This document shows positions 15,052 to 23,522 of a stretch of 64,000 nt of DNA, piece by piece (position 1 is the first letter of the stretch; every line of letters begins with the position of its first letter). Location: NCBI GenBank assembly GCA_963734065.1, contig CAVTFN010000007.1:231934-295933 (forward strand), written 5' to 3'. Source of the stretch: DATBLE01 sp963734065. GTDB taxonomy: Bacteria > Actinomycetota > Thermoleophilia > Gaiellales > Gaiellaceae. Under the pieces are notes generated by a model. That model saw only the letters and a list, made by a program, of their open reading frames with translations, was not told the DNA's origin and searched no databases. The translations under genes and the position numbers were made by a program.

Positions 15052-16143
15052 GTGGCCGTGATCTCCTTTGCGCGCGGCGTGCCCGCGCCCGACTGCCTGC
15101 CGGTGGAGCAGGTCGCCGACTGTGCCCGCGCCGTCGTCGAGCGCGACGGCAGGACGATCCTCAACTACGGGCCGGTCGGCGGGTACGAGCCGCTCCGCGA
15201 GTGGGTGGCGGTGCGGCACGGGGTCCAACCGTCGCAGGTGCTGATCACGAACGGGTCGCTCCAGGGGCTCTCCTTGATCGCGGGTCTCCTGGTCGATTCC
15301 GGCGACCGTGTGCTGGTCGAGGGGCCGACATACGACAGGGCGCTCCACATCACGGCCCGCCACCACGGGCAGTCCGTGGTCGTCCCGACCGACGACGAGG
15401 GCCTCGACCCGGACGCGCTCGAGCTGCCGGCCGCATTCCTGTACGCGATCCCGACCTTTCAGAACCCGAGCGGCCGGACACTGTCGCTCGAGCGGCGGCG
15501 GGCTCTGGCTGCGCTGGCCCGGGACGGGAAGGTGCTCGTCCTCGAGGACGACCCCTACTCGCTGGTCCGGTACGAAGGTGAGCCACTGCCGAGCGTGTTC
15601 GACCTTGCCGGCGGCGAGGGCGTCGTCTACTCCTTCTCGTTCTCGAAGATCGTCGCGCCCGGACTTCGCGTCGGCTATCTGGTCGGCAGCACGGATCTGA
15701 TCGGGCGCCTCGAGGACCTGGCCGTGCAGACGTATTTGACCCCGGCGCTGCTGCCGCAGGCGACCGCATACGAATTCGTCGCGCGCGGCCTGCTCGACGG
15801 GAACGTCGAGCGCGTGGTCGGCCTGCTCCGCGAGCGCCGCGACGCGATGCTCGCCGCGCTCGAGAGCGAGATGCCGGAGGGCGCACGCTGGAGCCGGCCG
15901 CAGGGCGGGTACTTCGCCTGGCTCGACTTCCCCGACGGAACGGACGCGGGCACGCTGCTGACGGCGGCGACCGAGCGCGGCGTCACCTTCGTGAAGGGGA
16001 CCGACTTCTACCCGCCCGGAGCGGGCGGCGAGGCGTCGGCGCGGCTCGCGTTCAGCTTCGTCTCGCCGGCCGAGGTGACCGCGGGTGTCACACTGCTCGG
16101 TGGGCTGCTGCGCGAGCTCGGAGCGGCGCCGGTCGCCGTCTAG
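15052..16143 (+). CDS. PLP-dependent class I/II aminotransferase (2-aminoadipate/LysN-like)
   Basis: 363 residues. It starts ISFARGVPAPDCLPVEQVAD and LNYGPVGGYEPLREWVAVRH, the opening of fold-type I transaminases related to LysN and the catalytic half of MocR regulators. The PLP lysine is in VYSFSFSKIVAPGLRVGYLV near residue 200, with FLYAIPTFQNPSGRTL and VLEDDPYSLVRY as further PLP-pocket motifs. It transfers amino groups from amino acids to 2-oxo acids; exact substrate (2-aminoadipate, aromatic or branched-chain) is not decidable. No GntR DNA-binding domain is present, so it is an enzyme, not a MocR regulator. Leaderless GTG start. Confidence 0.88.
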   Translation: MAVISFARGVPAPDCLPVEQVADCARAVVERDGRTILNYGPVGGYEPLREWVAVRHGVQPSQVLITNGSLQGLSLIAGLLVDSGDRVLVEGPTYDRALHITARHHGQSVVVPTDDEGLDPDALELPAAFLYAIPTFQNPSGRTLSLERRRALAALARDGKVLVLEDDPYSLVRYEGEPLPSVFDLAGGEGVVYSFSFSKIVAPGLRVGYLVGSTDLIGRLEDLAVQTYLTPALLPQATAYEFVARGLLDGNVERVVGLLRERRDAMLAALESEMPEGARWSRPQGGYFAWLDFPDGTDAGTLLTAATERGVTFVKGTDFYPPGAGGEASARLAFSFVSPAEVTAGVTLLGGLLRELGAAPVAV

Positions 16144-16146
16144 CGC

Positions 16147-16335
16147 CTACGCCGGCGCGACCTGGGGGGCGAACGCACTCAGCGGACGCGGCACCAGTTG
16201 CGGCTGCAGCGGAGGGACGATGACGCCGCGATGTGCGTTACGGAAGGTCGGGCACGGCGACTCGAGCAGCAGTGCGCAGAGCCCCGCCTTGTGGAAGTAG
16301 CAGTCCTCGCAGGTGACCTCGACGCGCTTGCCCAA
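16147..16335 (-). CDS. Small Cys-cluster protein of unknown function
   Basis: 62 residues from a TTG at 16335 that has a GGAGG-rich ribosome site (GGGAGGAGTGGAGG) about 8 nt upstream; a longer frame to an ATG at 16398 is possible. The motif CEDCYFHKAGLCALLLESPC has four Cys spaced C-x2-C-x6-C-x7-C, likely a zinc or iron-sulfur knuckle. The tail is Pro-rich. It lies between the aminotransferase (convergent) and the YlbL-like protease. I recognise no named family. Confidence 0.6.
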   Translation of the reverse strand: MGKRVEVTCEDCYFHKAGLCALLLESPCPTFRNAHRGVIVPPLQPQLVPRPLSAFAPQVAPA

Positions 16336-16469
16336 CGTGCTGCCTCCACTCCTCCCGGGGACGACGAACAGACAGCGATGATAGGGCGGTGGCGCCATGG
16401 TTCAAGGGGCCGCGTCGCGAAAAACCTGCTCTTTGCGGACGATTCCAAATCCGTCGATTTGCAGCAGTT

Positions 16470-17519
16470 TTATCGCTTCGGCGGAAGCGTTGCCAGTGCG
16501 TGCAACGCCTGTCGAAAACTCTCCACAGGAATGACCTTGACCGGTCCGGCCCACTTGCGGGCTTCTTTCGCGTTATCCCCAGCTGGCACAAGGAAGACGT
16601 CCACCCCGGCACGGCGCACTCCGATCGCCTTCTGCTTCACGCCGCCGATCGGTTCAACGGTTCCGTCCGTGTCGAGCTCGCCGGTGGCCGCCACCTTGTA
16701 GCCGCGGGTGACGTCGTGCCGAAGCTCCTCGAGCACGTCGAGAGCAAATGCGAGCCCGGCGGACGGGCCGCCGATCTGGCCGGCGTCGATCTTCACCGGG
16801 ATCGGCAGCTTGATCTGGGCGGCGGTCTTGACGACCACCCCGAGGATCGCCCGTTTCGGGTCGGGAACGCATTCCGTCCCGCCCGGCGGAGTGGTGCAGC
16901 CCTCGACCGTCGCCACGGTCCTGGTCTCGAGCCCCTCGCCGGTGCGGATTCCGACTCGCACCCGGTCCCCCGGCCGGTGTGCGGCCATCAGCCTGCGCAC
17001 GTCGCCGATCGTCCTCACCTGCTTGCCGTCGATCGTCTCGATGATCTCGGTCGGCTCGAGCTGCGCCTTGGCCGCCGGCGAGCCGGGTGCGACGTCCTCG
17101 ATCAGCGCGCCTTTCGCCTGCACGACGACCTTGTAACCGAGGTACTTCAGCGCGACTGCGCCGGCGATCTGCTGCGAGGACGCCATCTCGCGCAGGTTCT
17201 CCAGGTGCACCTGCTGGTCGCTTGCCCCGGGCGGGTTGACCTGGTCGGCCTTGACCAGCGTCTCCCCGTCGTGGACGAAGTGGAATAGCTGCTCGAACAG
17301 CTTCGCCCGGCGGACGATGACCGCGTCGTAGTAGATGCCGCCCTCGCCGGAGGGATCCTTCCCGCCCTGGACGGTGACGAGCGGCGCCACCGGCTTCGCC
17401 TTGTCCGGGAGGAAGAGGTAGTAGTCGGACGGGACGATCCACAGGATCGCCGCCGTCGCGACGAGGAGCGCCAGGCCCGCGCCGAACAGGGTCAGGGGGG
17501 ACGGAAGCCGGAGCCGCAT
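16470..17519 (-). CDS. YlbL-like membrane-anchored PDZ and Lon-type (S16) protease
   Basis: 349 residues. One N-terminal membrane segment (LTLFGAGLALLVATAAILWI), a PDZ domain around 130-200 (GALIEDVAPGSPAAKAQLEP, IIETIDGKQVRTIGDVRRLM), and a C-terminal Lon proteolytic domain with catalytic Ser in QIGGPSAGLAFALDVLEEL and Lys in IGGVKQKAIGVRRAGVDVFL. The protease domain faces outside. This domain order is that of the B. subtilis YlbL family common in Actinobacteria; YlbL-type proteases have been linked to turnover of envelope cell-division proteins. The ATG is 3 nt after the SDR stop, so it is cotranscribed with that gene. Confidence 0.9.
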   Translation of the reverse strand: MRLRLPSPLTLFGAGLALLVATAAILWIVPSDYYLFLPDKAKPVAPLVTVQGGKDPSGEGGIYYDAVIVRRAKLFEQLFHFVHDGETLVKADQVNPPGASDQQVHLENLREMASSQQIAGAVALKYLGYKVVVQAKGALIEDVAPGSPAAKAQLEPTEIIETIDGKQVRTIGDVRRLMAAHRPGDRVRVGIRTGEGLETRTVATVEGCTTPPGGTECVPDPKRAILGVVVKTAAQIKLPIPVKIDAGQIGGPSAGLAFALDVLEELRHDVTRGYKVAATGELDTDGTVEPIGGVKQKAIGVRRAGVDVFLVPAGDNAKEARKWAGPVKVIPVESFRQALHALATLPPKR

Positions 17520-17522
17520 GTC

Positions 17523-18254
17523 TCAGAGCAGGTTGCGCGTGACCCCACCGTCGACCGGAACGACCGTCCCGGTGACGTAGCCCGCGCGGTCGGAGGCCAG
17601 GAAGCAGGCGACGGCTGCGATCTCGGACGGCTCGCCGACACGACCGAGCGGAATCTGGGAGACGTCTCTGAGGCCCGGGATCGAGCGGAGCCGCTCGGTG
17701 TCGATCATGCCCGGCGCGATCGTGTTCACGGTGATCCCCTTCGCGCCGACCTCGCGTGCGAGCGTCTTCATCCAGCCGACCACGCCCGGCCGGAGCGCGT
17801 TCGAGAGCGCGAGGTTGTCGATCGGAGAGCGGACGGAGCTCGACTCGATGTTGACGATTCGCCCACGCCCGCTCGCTTCCAGGTACGGCAGGCAGAGGTT
17901 GGTCAGGCGAATCGCCGAGAGCAGCAGCAGCTCGACCGCACCCTCGACCGCCTCGTCGGCGACGCCCGCGGCCGGGCCGGGGGGAGGGCCGCCTCCGTTG
18001 TTGACGAGCACGTCGACACCGCCGAACGCGTCGACGGTCTGCTCGACGAGTCTCTGGAGGTCGTTCGGGACGGTCAGGTCGCCGCGGACGCCGAGCGCGC
18101 CGATTCGCTCTGCCTCGCGCTCGAGCAGGTCGCGGCGGCGCGCGAACATGGCGACGTTCGCGCCCTCCGAGGCGAGGGCTTCCGCGATCGCAAGGCCCAT
18201 GCCGGAGGACGCGCCGCAGACGATCGCCGTCCGACCGGCAAGCCCGAGGTCCAT
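17523..18254 (-). CDS. Short-chain dehydrogenase/reductase family protein without canonical YxxxK
   Basis: 243 residues. The nucleotide-binding TAIVCGASSGMGLAIAEAL (residues 9-27) and VDVLVNNGGGPPPGPAAG are normal SDR features. At the catalytic site the usual Ser-Tyr-xxx-Lys is replaced: SSSVRSPIDNLALSNALRPG has the serines but Asn where Tyr and Lys are expected. This belongs to a widespread FabG-annotated subgroup lacking the classic triad, so a standard ketoreductase reaction should not be assumed. The end VTGTVVPVDGGVTRNL is typical of the fold. Leaderless ATG, first gene of a pair with the YlbL-like protease. Confidence 0.85.
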   Translation of the reverse strand: MDLGLAGRTAIVCGASSGMGLAIAEALASEGANVAMFARRRDLLEREAERIGALGVRGDLTVPNDLQRLVEQTVDAFGGVDVLVNNGGGPPPGPAAGVADEAVEGAVELLLLSAIRLTNLCLPYLEASGRGRIVNIESSSVRSPIDNLALSNALRPGVVGWMKTLAREVGAKGITVNTIAPGMIDTERLRSIPGLRDVSQIPLGRVGEPSEIAAVACFLASDRAGYVTGTVVPVDGGVTRNLL

Positions 18255-18261
18255 TGGCTTC

Positions 18262-18267
18262 AGCTTA
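18262..18267 (-). promoter_or_regulatory. -10 element (TAAGCT) of the SDR/protease operon
   Basis: TAAGCT on the minus strand, 7 nt before the ATG at 18254. Confidence 0.55.
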
Positions 18268-18332
18268 GAGGCGCTTCCCGCAGCGCCGCGCGACTCTTAC
18301 GTCCCGTTCAGCTTGCGGTGCCCTAGACCGTC

Positions 18333-18387
18333 GCCGGTCTCGTTGTCTCCGGCTTCACGGCTCTCGGCCGTGCTGTGTGATCACAGC
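18333..18387 (-). terminator. Three tandem hairpins after mdh
   Basis: Reading from the mdh stop: GCTGTG-ATCA-CACAGC, then CACGGC-CGAGA-GCCGTG, then GCCGG-N11-CCGGC, all within 55 bp. No U-run follows. Probably the transcription end of icd-mdh before the SDR promoter. Confidence 0.5.
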
Positions 18388-18389
18388 CG

Positions 18390-19316
18390 CTATTTCTTCT
18401 TCAGGACGCCGACGACCTCGCGGACCGCCGCCGCGGACTCCTTGAACATCCGCTTCTCCTCGGCGGTCAGTTTCAGCTTCACGATCTCCTCGACGCCGCC
18501 GGCGCCGAGCTTCACCGGCACGCCCATGTAGAGGCCGTTCACGCCGTACTCGCCTTCGAGATAGGCAGTGCAGGGGAGCACGCGCTTCTCGTCGAGCATG
18601 ATCGAGTCGACCATCTGGGCGGCCGCAGCGCCCGGCGCGTACCAGGCCGAGGTGCCGAGCAGGTTGACGATCTCGCCGCCGCCCTTGCGCGTGCGTTCGA
18701 CCATCTTCCTGATCGCTCCGGCCGAGACGAGCTGGTCGAGCGGCACCCCGCCGACGGTGGTCGCCGAGACGACCGGCACCATCTGGTCGCCGTGGCCGCC
18801 GAGCACCGTCGCGGTCACGTCCTTGACCGAGCAGCCCGTCTCCCACGCGATGAACGCCGAGAAGCGCGCCGTGTCGAGGATCCCGGCCATGCCGAAGACA
18901 CGGTTCTTCTTCCACCGCGAGTGTGCCTTCGCGACGTGGCACATCGCGTCGAGGGGGTTCGAGACGACGACGATGATCGCGTCCCGCGAGCGCTTCACCA
19001 CCTCGCGCGTGACCGAGCCGACGATCGCCTCGTTGGTGGTGACCAGGTCGTCGCGGCTCATGCCCGGCGAGCGCGGCTTGCCTGCCGTGATCACCACGAC
19101 CTCGGAGCCCTCCGTCTCGTCGTAGTCGTTCGCGCCGGTGATGTTCGGCTCGAAGCCCAGCACGGAGCCGGCCTGGTTCATGTCCAGCGCCTTCCCCTGC
19201 GGGAAGTTCGGGATGATGTCGACGAGGACGACGTCGGCGTAGTCGCGGCGCGCGAGCTCCAGCGCGCACGTGGCGCCGACGTTCCCGGCGCCGACCACCG
19301 TCACCTTCCTTCTCAT
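18390..19316 (-). CDS. mdh: Malate dehydrogenase (LDH-like type)
   Basis: 308 residues. NAD-binding KVTVVGAGNVGATCALELAR at the start, VVVVSNPLDAMCHVAKAHS, and the catalytic His in TATVLGGHGDQMVPVVSATT. The Arg in KPRSPGMSRDDLV is the substrate-loop arginine that selects malate/oxaloacetate over lactate. Length and order match the LDH-like MDHs of Thermoleophilia and Chloroflexi. An AAGGAGG site lies 6 nt before the ATG at 19316, and icd ends 12 nt upstream, so mdh is the second gene of an icd-mdh operon. Confidence 0.94.
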   Translation of the reverse strand: MRRKVTVVGAGNVGATCALELARRDYADVVLVDIIPNFPQGKALDMNQAGSVLGFEPNITGANDYDETEGSEVVVITAGKPRSPGMSRDDLVTTNEAIVGSVTREVVKRSRDAIIVVVSNPLDAMCHVAKAHSRWKKNRVFGMAGILDTARFSAFIAWETGCSVKDVTATVLGGHGDQMVPVVSATTVGGVPLDQLVSAGAIRKMVERTRKGGGEIVNLLGTSAWYAPGAAAAQMVDSIMLDEKRVLPCTAYLEGEYGVNGLYMGVPVKLGAGGVEEIVKLKLTAEEKRMFKESAAAVREVVGVLKKK

Positions 19317-19328
19317 TGGCGCCTCCTT

Positions 19329-20435
19329 CTAGCGCTTTCCGGCGGAGACGGAAAGCGCAAGCTTTTCGATGATCGCGTCGGCGACCTCGCTCGTCCCGAC
19401 CGCGGTCGGGTCGTCGCGGGTCGGCTTCATGTCGTAGGTCACGCTATTGCCCTCCCGGATCACGTCCGCGATCGCCTCCTCGAGGCGGTCGGCGGCCTCG
19501 GTCTCCTCCAGGTGGCGCAGCATCAGCATCCCGGAGAGCATCTGCGCCATCGGGTTGACCTTGTTCAGTCCCGTGTACTTCGGCGCCGAGCCGTGGGTCG
19601 GCTCGAAGACGGCCGCGTGCTCGCCGAAGTTCGCGCCCGGCGCCATCCCGAGGCCGCCGATCATCCCGGCGCACAGGTCGGACAGGACGTCGCCGTAGAG
19701 GTTCGGCAGCACGAGCACGTCGTATTCCTCGGGCCGCTGGACAAGCTGCATGCACATGTTGTCCACGATCCGGTCGTCGAACTCGATGTCGCCGTTCTCC
19801 GCCGCCACCTCGCGCGCGACGCGCAGCCAGAGCCCGTCGGAGAACTTCATGATGTTCGCCTTGTGCACGGCCGTGATCTTCCGGCGGCCGTTCCGGCGCG
19901 CGTAGTCGAACGCGAACTCGAAGATCCGCCGGGTCCCGGTCACCGAGATCGGCTTCACGGAGATGCCGGCATCGGGCCAGCGGAGCCGCCCGCCCTTCGA
20001 CTCGATCCATGCGATCAGCTCCTCCGCATCGGGCGTGCCCTGCTCGTATTCGATCCCGGCGTAGAGGTCCTCGGTGTTCTCGCGGACGATGATCAGGTCG
20101 ACGTCGTCGAAGCGGGTGCGCACGCCTTCGTAGGACTTGCACGGCCGCACCTGCGCGTACATGTCCAGCTCCTTGCGCAGGCCGACGTTGACCGAGCGGA
20201 AGCCGCCGCCCACGGGTGTCGTGATCGGGCCCTTGAGCGCGATTCCGTTCTCGCGGATCGAGTCGAGCGTGTCCTGGGGGAGCGGGTTGCCGCCGTTCTC
20301 CTCCATCACGTCGGTGCCGGCCTGCCGGACGTCCCAGTCGAACTCGACGCCGGTTGCCTCGAGGACCCGGCGGGTCGCCTCGGTCAGCTCGGGGCCGGTG
20401 CCGTCGCCGGGGATCAGCGTCACTTGGTGCGCCAC
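19329..20435 (-). CDS. icd: Isocitrate dehydrogenase (homodecarboxylating family, NAD-type)
   Basis: 368 residues. The substrate signature FRSVNVGLRKELDMYAQVRP has the Ser and Asn that mark isocitrate dehydrogenase in this family; isopropylmalate dehydrogenase differs there. VRENTEDLYAGIEYEQG, ITAVHKANIMKFSDGLW and NLYGDVLSDLCAGMIGGLGM are the remaining conserved active-site blocks. Converts isocitrate to 2-oxoglutarate. The length (~370) and lack of the long insertions favour the eukaryote-mitochondrial-like NAD enzyme rather than the 415-residue E. coli type; cofactor not proven. GTG start, leaderless hexamer TAGAGT 7 nt upstream. Confidence 0.9.
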   Translation of the reverse strand: MAHQVTLIPGDGTGPELTEATRRVLEATGVEFDWDVRQAGTDVMEENGGNPLPQDTLDSIRENGIALKGPITTPVGGGFRSVNVGLRKELDMYAQVRPCKSYEGVRTRFDDVDLIIVRENTEDLYAGIEYEQGTPDAEELIAWIESKGGRLRWPDAGISVKPISVTGTRRIFEFAFDYARRNGRRKITAVHKANIMKFSDGLWLRVAREVAAENGDIEFDDRIVDNMCMQLVQRPEEYDVLVLPNLYGDVLSDLCAGMIGGLGMAPGANFGEHAAVFEPTHGSAPKYTGLNKVNPMAQMLSGMLMLRHLEETEAADRLEEAIADVIREGNSVTYDMKPTRDDPTAVGTSEVADAIIEKLALSVSAGKR

Positions 20436-20442
20436 GAGCCTG

Positions 20443-20448
20443 ACTCTA
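20443..20448 (-). promoter_or_regulatory. -10 element (TAGAGT) of icd-mdh
   Basis: TAGAGT on the minus strand, 7 nt before the GTG at 20435. The divergent gltA hexamer is 27 bp away. Confidence 0.6.
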
Positions 20449-20475
20449 CCGGCGTGTCTTCTTCGCTGGTCCGGG

Positions 20476-20481
20476 TAGATT
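20476..20481 (+). promoter_or_regulatory. -10 element (TAGATT) of gltA
   Basis: TAGATT, 7 nt before the GTG at 20489. Confidence 0.6.
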
Positions 20482-20488
20482 CCTGCCC

Positions 20489-21571
20489 GTGAACGACTTC
20501 AAGCCGGGCCTCGAAGGCGTCGTCGCCGTCGAGACCGAGATCGCCGAGCCCGACCGCGACGGCGGGCAGCTGCGCTACCGCGGCATCGACATCGAGGAGC
20601 TGGTCGGGCACTACCCGTACGAGCGCGTCTGGGGCCTGCTGGTCGACAACGACCTCGACTCGGTGATGCCCGAGCCGGAGCACATCGAGCCGCCCGCGCT
20701 CTCGGGCAACGCGCCCTCCGACCTCCAGGCGGAGACCGCGCGCCTATCGGCGCTCTGGAAGCTCGGCAAGCTCAACGAGATCTCGGACGAACAGGCCCGG
20801 ACGGATCTTGGGCGGCTCTCCGCGCAGATGATGGCGATCGTCGCCCGCTCGGCGCGCGTCGCCGACGGGCACACCGACGCCGTCCCGGACGACGTCGTCG
20901 CCGGGGGCACGACCGCGGCCGAGAAGTTCCTCCTGCGCTGGCGCGGCAAGGCCGACCCGCGCGCGGTCAAGGCGATCGACACCTACTGGATCTGCACCGC
21001 CGAGCACGGCCTGAACGCGTCGACGTTCACCGCGCGGATCGTCGCCTCCACCGGCGCCGACTGCGGCGCCGCGCTCTCGGCCGCCGTCGGCGCCCTCTCC
21101 GGCCCGCTGCACGGCGGCGCACCCGCATACGTCAAGCCGATGCTCGAGGAGGTGGCCGCGACCGGCGACGCCGAGGCGTGGGTGGCCGACGCGCTCGCGA
21201 CGGGCAAGCGGATCATGGGCTTCGGCCATCGCATCTACCGGGCGGAGGACCCGCGCTCGCGGATCCTCAAGCGCACCGCCCAGGAGCTCGGCTCCGACCA
21301 GGTCGAGACCGCGGAGAAGCTCGAGCAGGCGGCGCTGAAGGCCCTCCACGAGCGCCATCCCGAGCGCGTGCTGGCGACGAACGTCGAGTACTACTCGGCG
21401 GTCGTGCTCGACGTGGCCGAGATCCCGCCGCCGCTCGCCCCCGCGATGTTCGCCTGCTCCCGCGTGGCCGGCTGGTCGGCGCACATCCTGGAGCAGAAGC
21501 GGACCGGTCGGCTCTTCCGGCCCTCGGCCCGCTACGTCGGGCCCGCACCGCGCTCCCTCGAGCCGGCTTGA
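20489..21571 (+). CDS. gltA: Citrate synthase
   Basis: 360 residues, the short form used by Gram-positive bacteria and archaea. Catalytic residues are visible: His in CTAEHGLNASTFTARIVAST, His in GALSGPLHGGAPAYVKPML and MGFGHRIYRAEDPRSRIL, then YYSAVVLDVAEIPPPLAPAM with the Asp. It condenses oxaloacetate and acetyl-CoA, the first TCA step. It is divergent to icd-mdh, giving a compact TCA gene group. The next gene starts with a TTG overlapping its TGA. Confidence 0.94.
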   Translation: MNDFKPGLEGVVAVETEIAEPDRDGGQLRYRGIDIEELVGHYPYERVWGLLVDNDLDSVMPEPEHIEPPALSGNAPSDLQAETARLSALWKLGKLNEISDEQARTDLGRLSAQMMAIVARSARVADGHTDAVPDDVVAGGTTAAEKFLLRWRGKADPRAVKAIDTYWICTAEHGLNASTFTARIVASTGADCGAALSAAVGALSGPLHGGAPAYVKPMLEEVAATGDAEAWVADALATGKRIMGFGHRIYRAEDPRSRILKRTAQELGSDQVETAEKLEQAALKALHERHPERVLATNVEYYSAVVLDVAEIPPPLAPAMFACSRVAGWSAHILEQKRTGRLFRPSARYVGPAPRSLEPA

Positions 21572-22071
21572 CGCTCGCCGAGGCCGCGGCCCAGGCTGAC
21601 GCCCTCGCGCAGGCGGGCGACGAGCGGGCGGTGGCGGACCTGCGACGACAGTGGGAGGACGAGGTCGAGGCCGAGGCGCGCAGCGCCGACTACCGCGAGC
21701 GGGCGGTCGCCTACCGCGCGGTCGGCCAGTTCCGCTTCCGTCAGAAGATCGAGCTGCTCGCGCGCGGACTGGACGACGAGAGCCCGGCCTGCCGTGGCTC
21801 GGCGCTGATCTCGCTGGAGCTGCTCTCGCGCGACGCGCCCGGGGCGGTCAACTCGGTGCGGTCGGCGCTGCACCGGCTCGCGACCGCGGACGACAACCAG
21901 GCGGTCCGCCGGCTGGCGATCGTCTGCCTGAAGAACGGCTCGGCGCACCGGGACACGATCGTGCTGCTCGAGGGGTTGGCCGACGACGAGCGTTCCGAGC
22001 GCGACCTGGCCGAGACGGCCGCGAAGGTCGCCGCCGGCTTGAAGAAGAACTTGAAGAAGAAGTCGCGCTAG
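21568..22071 (+). CDS. HEAT-repeat-like helical protein, function unknown
   Basis: 167 residues from a TTG that overlaps the gltA stop (TTGA). The predicted alpha-helical pairs RQKIELLARGLDDESPACRG, SALISLELLSRDAPGAVNSV and AVRRLAIVCLKNGSAHRDTI look like HEAT or armadillo repeats, followed by a very basic tail (LKKNLKKKSR). It is probably a scaffold or regulatory partner cotranslated with citrate synthase, but no reaction can be proposed. It converges with the recombinase gene, overlapping by 4 bp. Confidence 0.7.
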   Translation: MTLAEAAAQADALAQAGDERAVADLRRQWEDEVEAEARSADYRERAVAYRAVGQFRFRQKIELLARGLDDESPACRGSALISLELLSRDAPGAVNSVRSALHRLATADDNQAVRRLAIVCLKNGSAHRDTIVLLEGLADDERSERDLAETAAKVAAGLKKNLKKKSR

Positions 22072-22955
22072 GTCTTCGCGCGCCGCGCGTGCGGATGCGC
22101 CTCGAAATAGGCGTCGCGGCGGCGGCGGTCGCTGACGTGGGTGTAGATCTGGGTCGTCGCCAGGTCGGCGTGGCCGAGCATCTCCTGCACCGAGCGGAGG
22201 TCGGCGCCGCCCTCGAGCAGGTGCGTCGCGAACGAGTGGCGCAGGAGGTGGGGGTGCACCCGGTCTGCCTCGAGCCCCGCCTTCTCGGCGAGGCGGCGGA
22301 GGATGAGGAACGCGCCGGCCCGGGTCAACGGCCCGCCCTTCGCGTTCAGGAAGAGCTCGGGCCGGAGGCGGCGGTCGAGGTAGGGGCGACCCCGGGCCAG
22401 GTAGCGCCGTAGGGCCTCCGCCGCCGAGCGGCCGATCGGGACGATTCGCTCCTTGTTTCCCTTGCCGATGCAGCGGACGAGGCGCTCGTCGAGGTCGACG
22501 CCTGCGCGTTCGAGACCCACGGCCTCGCTAACGCGCAGCCCAGCGCCGTAGAGGAGCTCGACCAGGGCCGCGTCGCGAAGCGCGCGCGGGGTCGTCCCGG
22601 CGGCTGCCTCGATCAGCCGCTCCGCCTCGCGGGGCGAGAGCGTTCGCGGAAGCTTCGGCCGGCGGCGGGGAGACTCCAGCTCGGCGGCGGGATTGTCGGT
22701 GCGGACGCCGAGCAGCACCTGGTGCGCGAAGAAGGCGCGTGTCGCGGAGATCCGGCGCGAGATCGTCGCCGGCGCCAGGCCTTCCGCGCGCAGCTCGGCG
22801 AGGTACGTCCGCAGGTCGTCCGTGCTCGCCGAGGCGAGCGGCTTGCCGATCCGCCCGGACAGGTGGGCCAGGTCGCGCCGGTAGGCCTCGACGGTCCGCG
22901 GCGCACGCCTGGTCGCGAGCAGGGCAAGGAAGCCGTCGACTTCGGGATCGCGCAT
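22068..22955 (-). CDS. Tyrosine recombinase, XerC/XerD family (copy 1)
   Basis: 295 residues. N-terminal SAM-like core-binding domain (TVEAYRRDLAHLSGRIGKPL) and C-terminal catalytic domain: Arg in LYGAGLRVSEAVGLERAGVD, Lys in GKGNKERIVPIGRSAAEAL, HLLRHSFATHLLEGGADLR with His-x-x-Arg, and the nucleophile Tyr in ADLATTQIYTHVSDRR. Length equals chromosomal XerD. A second paralogue lies at 23523, so one may be XerC and the other XerD at dif. Which is which cannot be told here. Confidence 0.92.
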   Translation of the reverse strand: MRDPEVDGFLALLATRRAPRTVEAYRRDLAHLSGRIGKPLASASTDDLRTYLAELRAEGLAPATISRRISATRAFFAHQVLLGVRTDNPAAELESPRRRPKLPRTLSPREAERLIEAAAGTTPRALRDAALVELLYGAGLRVSEAVGLERAGVDLDERLVRCIGKGNKERIVPIGRSAAEALRRYLARGRPYLDRRLRPELFLNAKGGPLTRAGAFLILRRLAEKAGLEADRVHPHLLRHSFATHLLEGGADLRSVQEMLGHADLATTQIYTHVSDRRRRDAYFEAHPHARRAKT

Positions 22956-22996
22956 CTCATGCCGCTTTCGCGGCTACGGGCGGATTGCCTCCCGAG

Positions 22997-23470
22997 CTAC
23001 GCGACCGGTCGCAGCCGACCCGTCTCGACCTCGTAGACGAAACCGCTGACCGCGTCCGGGAGCAGCGGAGACTCCCGGACTGTCCGGACGCTCTCGCTCA
23101 CCCGGTCCTCGACGTTCGGGAACGCGTGGAGGACGATGTCGGTGTCGAGTTGCGCCTGGACGTCCGCGTCATTGAACGTGACCATCCCGCAGTCGGTGTG
23201 ACCGATCACGAGCACCTGTTCGGTCCCGAGCAGGTTGTGCGAGATCACGAGCGAGCGCAGCGCGTCGTCGGTGACGATGCCGCCTGCGTTCCGGATGACG
23301 TGCGCGTCGCCCTCCTCGAGCCCGAGGAACCTGGCGGGATCGAGGCGCGCGTCCATGCAGGTGACGACCGCGAACTTGCGGGCCGGCGGCATCGGCTTCT
23401 TGTTGTTGCCGTGCTCGGCGGCGTAGCGCTCGTTGGCCGGCAGGATCTCGTTGTCGAGCAGGTCCGTCAC
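22997..23470 (-). CDS. Beta-class carbonic anhydrase (Rv1284-like)
   Basis: 157 residues from the GTG at 23470, chosen over a longer frame because AAGGAGG lies just upstream and family members begin near here. FAVVTCMDARLDPARFLGLE has the Zn Cys and the Asp-Arg dyad; AHVIRNAGGIVTDDALRSL and VLVIGHTDCGMVTFND give the Zn His and second Cys. It interconverts CO2 and bicarbonate, which also feeds the biotin carboxylase and PEP carboxykinase encoded in this window. A dyad GTTACTT-N9-AAGTAAC lies 26 bp upstream. Confidence 0.9.
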   Translation of the reverse strand: MTDLLDNEILPANERYAAEHGNNKKPMPPARKFAVVTCMDARLDPARFLGLEEGDAHVIRNAGGIVTDDALRSLVISHNLLGTEQVLVIGHTDCGMVTFNDADVQAQLDTDIVLHAFPNVEDRVSESVRTVRESPLLPDAVSGFVYEVETGRLRPVA

Positions 23471-23495
23471 GTCCCCCTCCTTGGTCCGGATGCAC

Positions 23496-23518
23496 GTTAC
23501 TTCAGTTCGGAAAGTAAC
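23496..23518. promoter_or_regulatory. Inverted repeat GTTACTT-N9-AAGTAAC upstream of the carbonic anhydrase gene
   Basis: Perfect 7-bp arms at 23496-23502 and 23512-23518, between the recombinase stop and the carbonic anhydrase ribosome site. Could be an operator; a related GTAAC palindrome occurs at 24393. Confidence 0.5.
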
Positions 23519-23522
23519 AGAG

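Noticed and set aside
18371..18388. TGTGATCACA near mdh resembling a CRP site.
   Set aside because: It lacks the spacer of a CRP site and lies in a hairpin downstream of mdh, not at a promoter.
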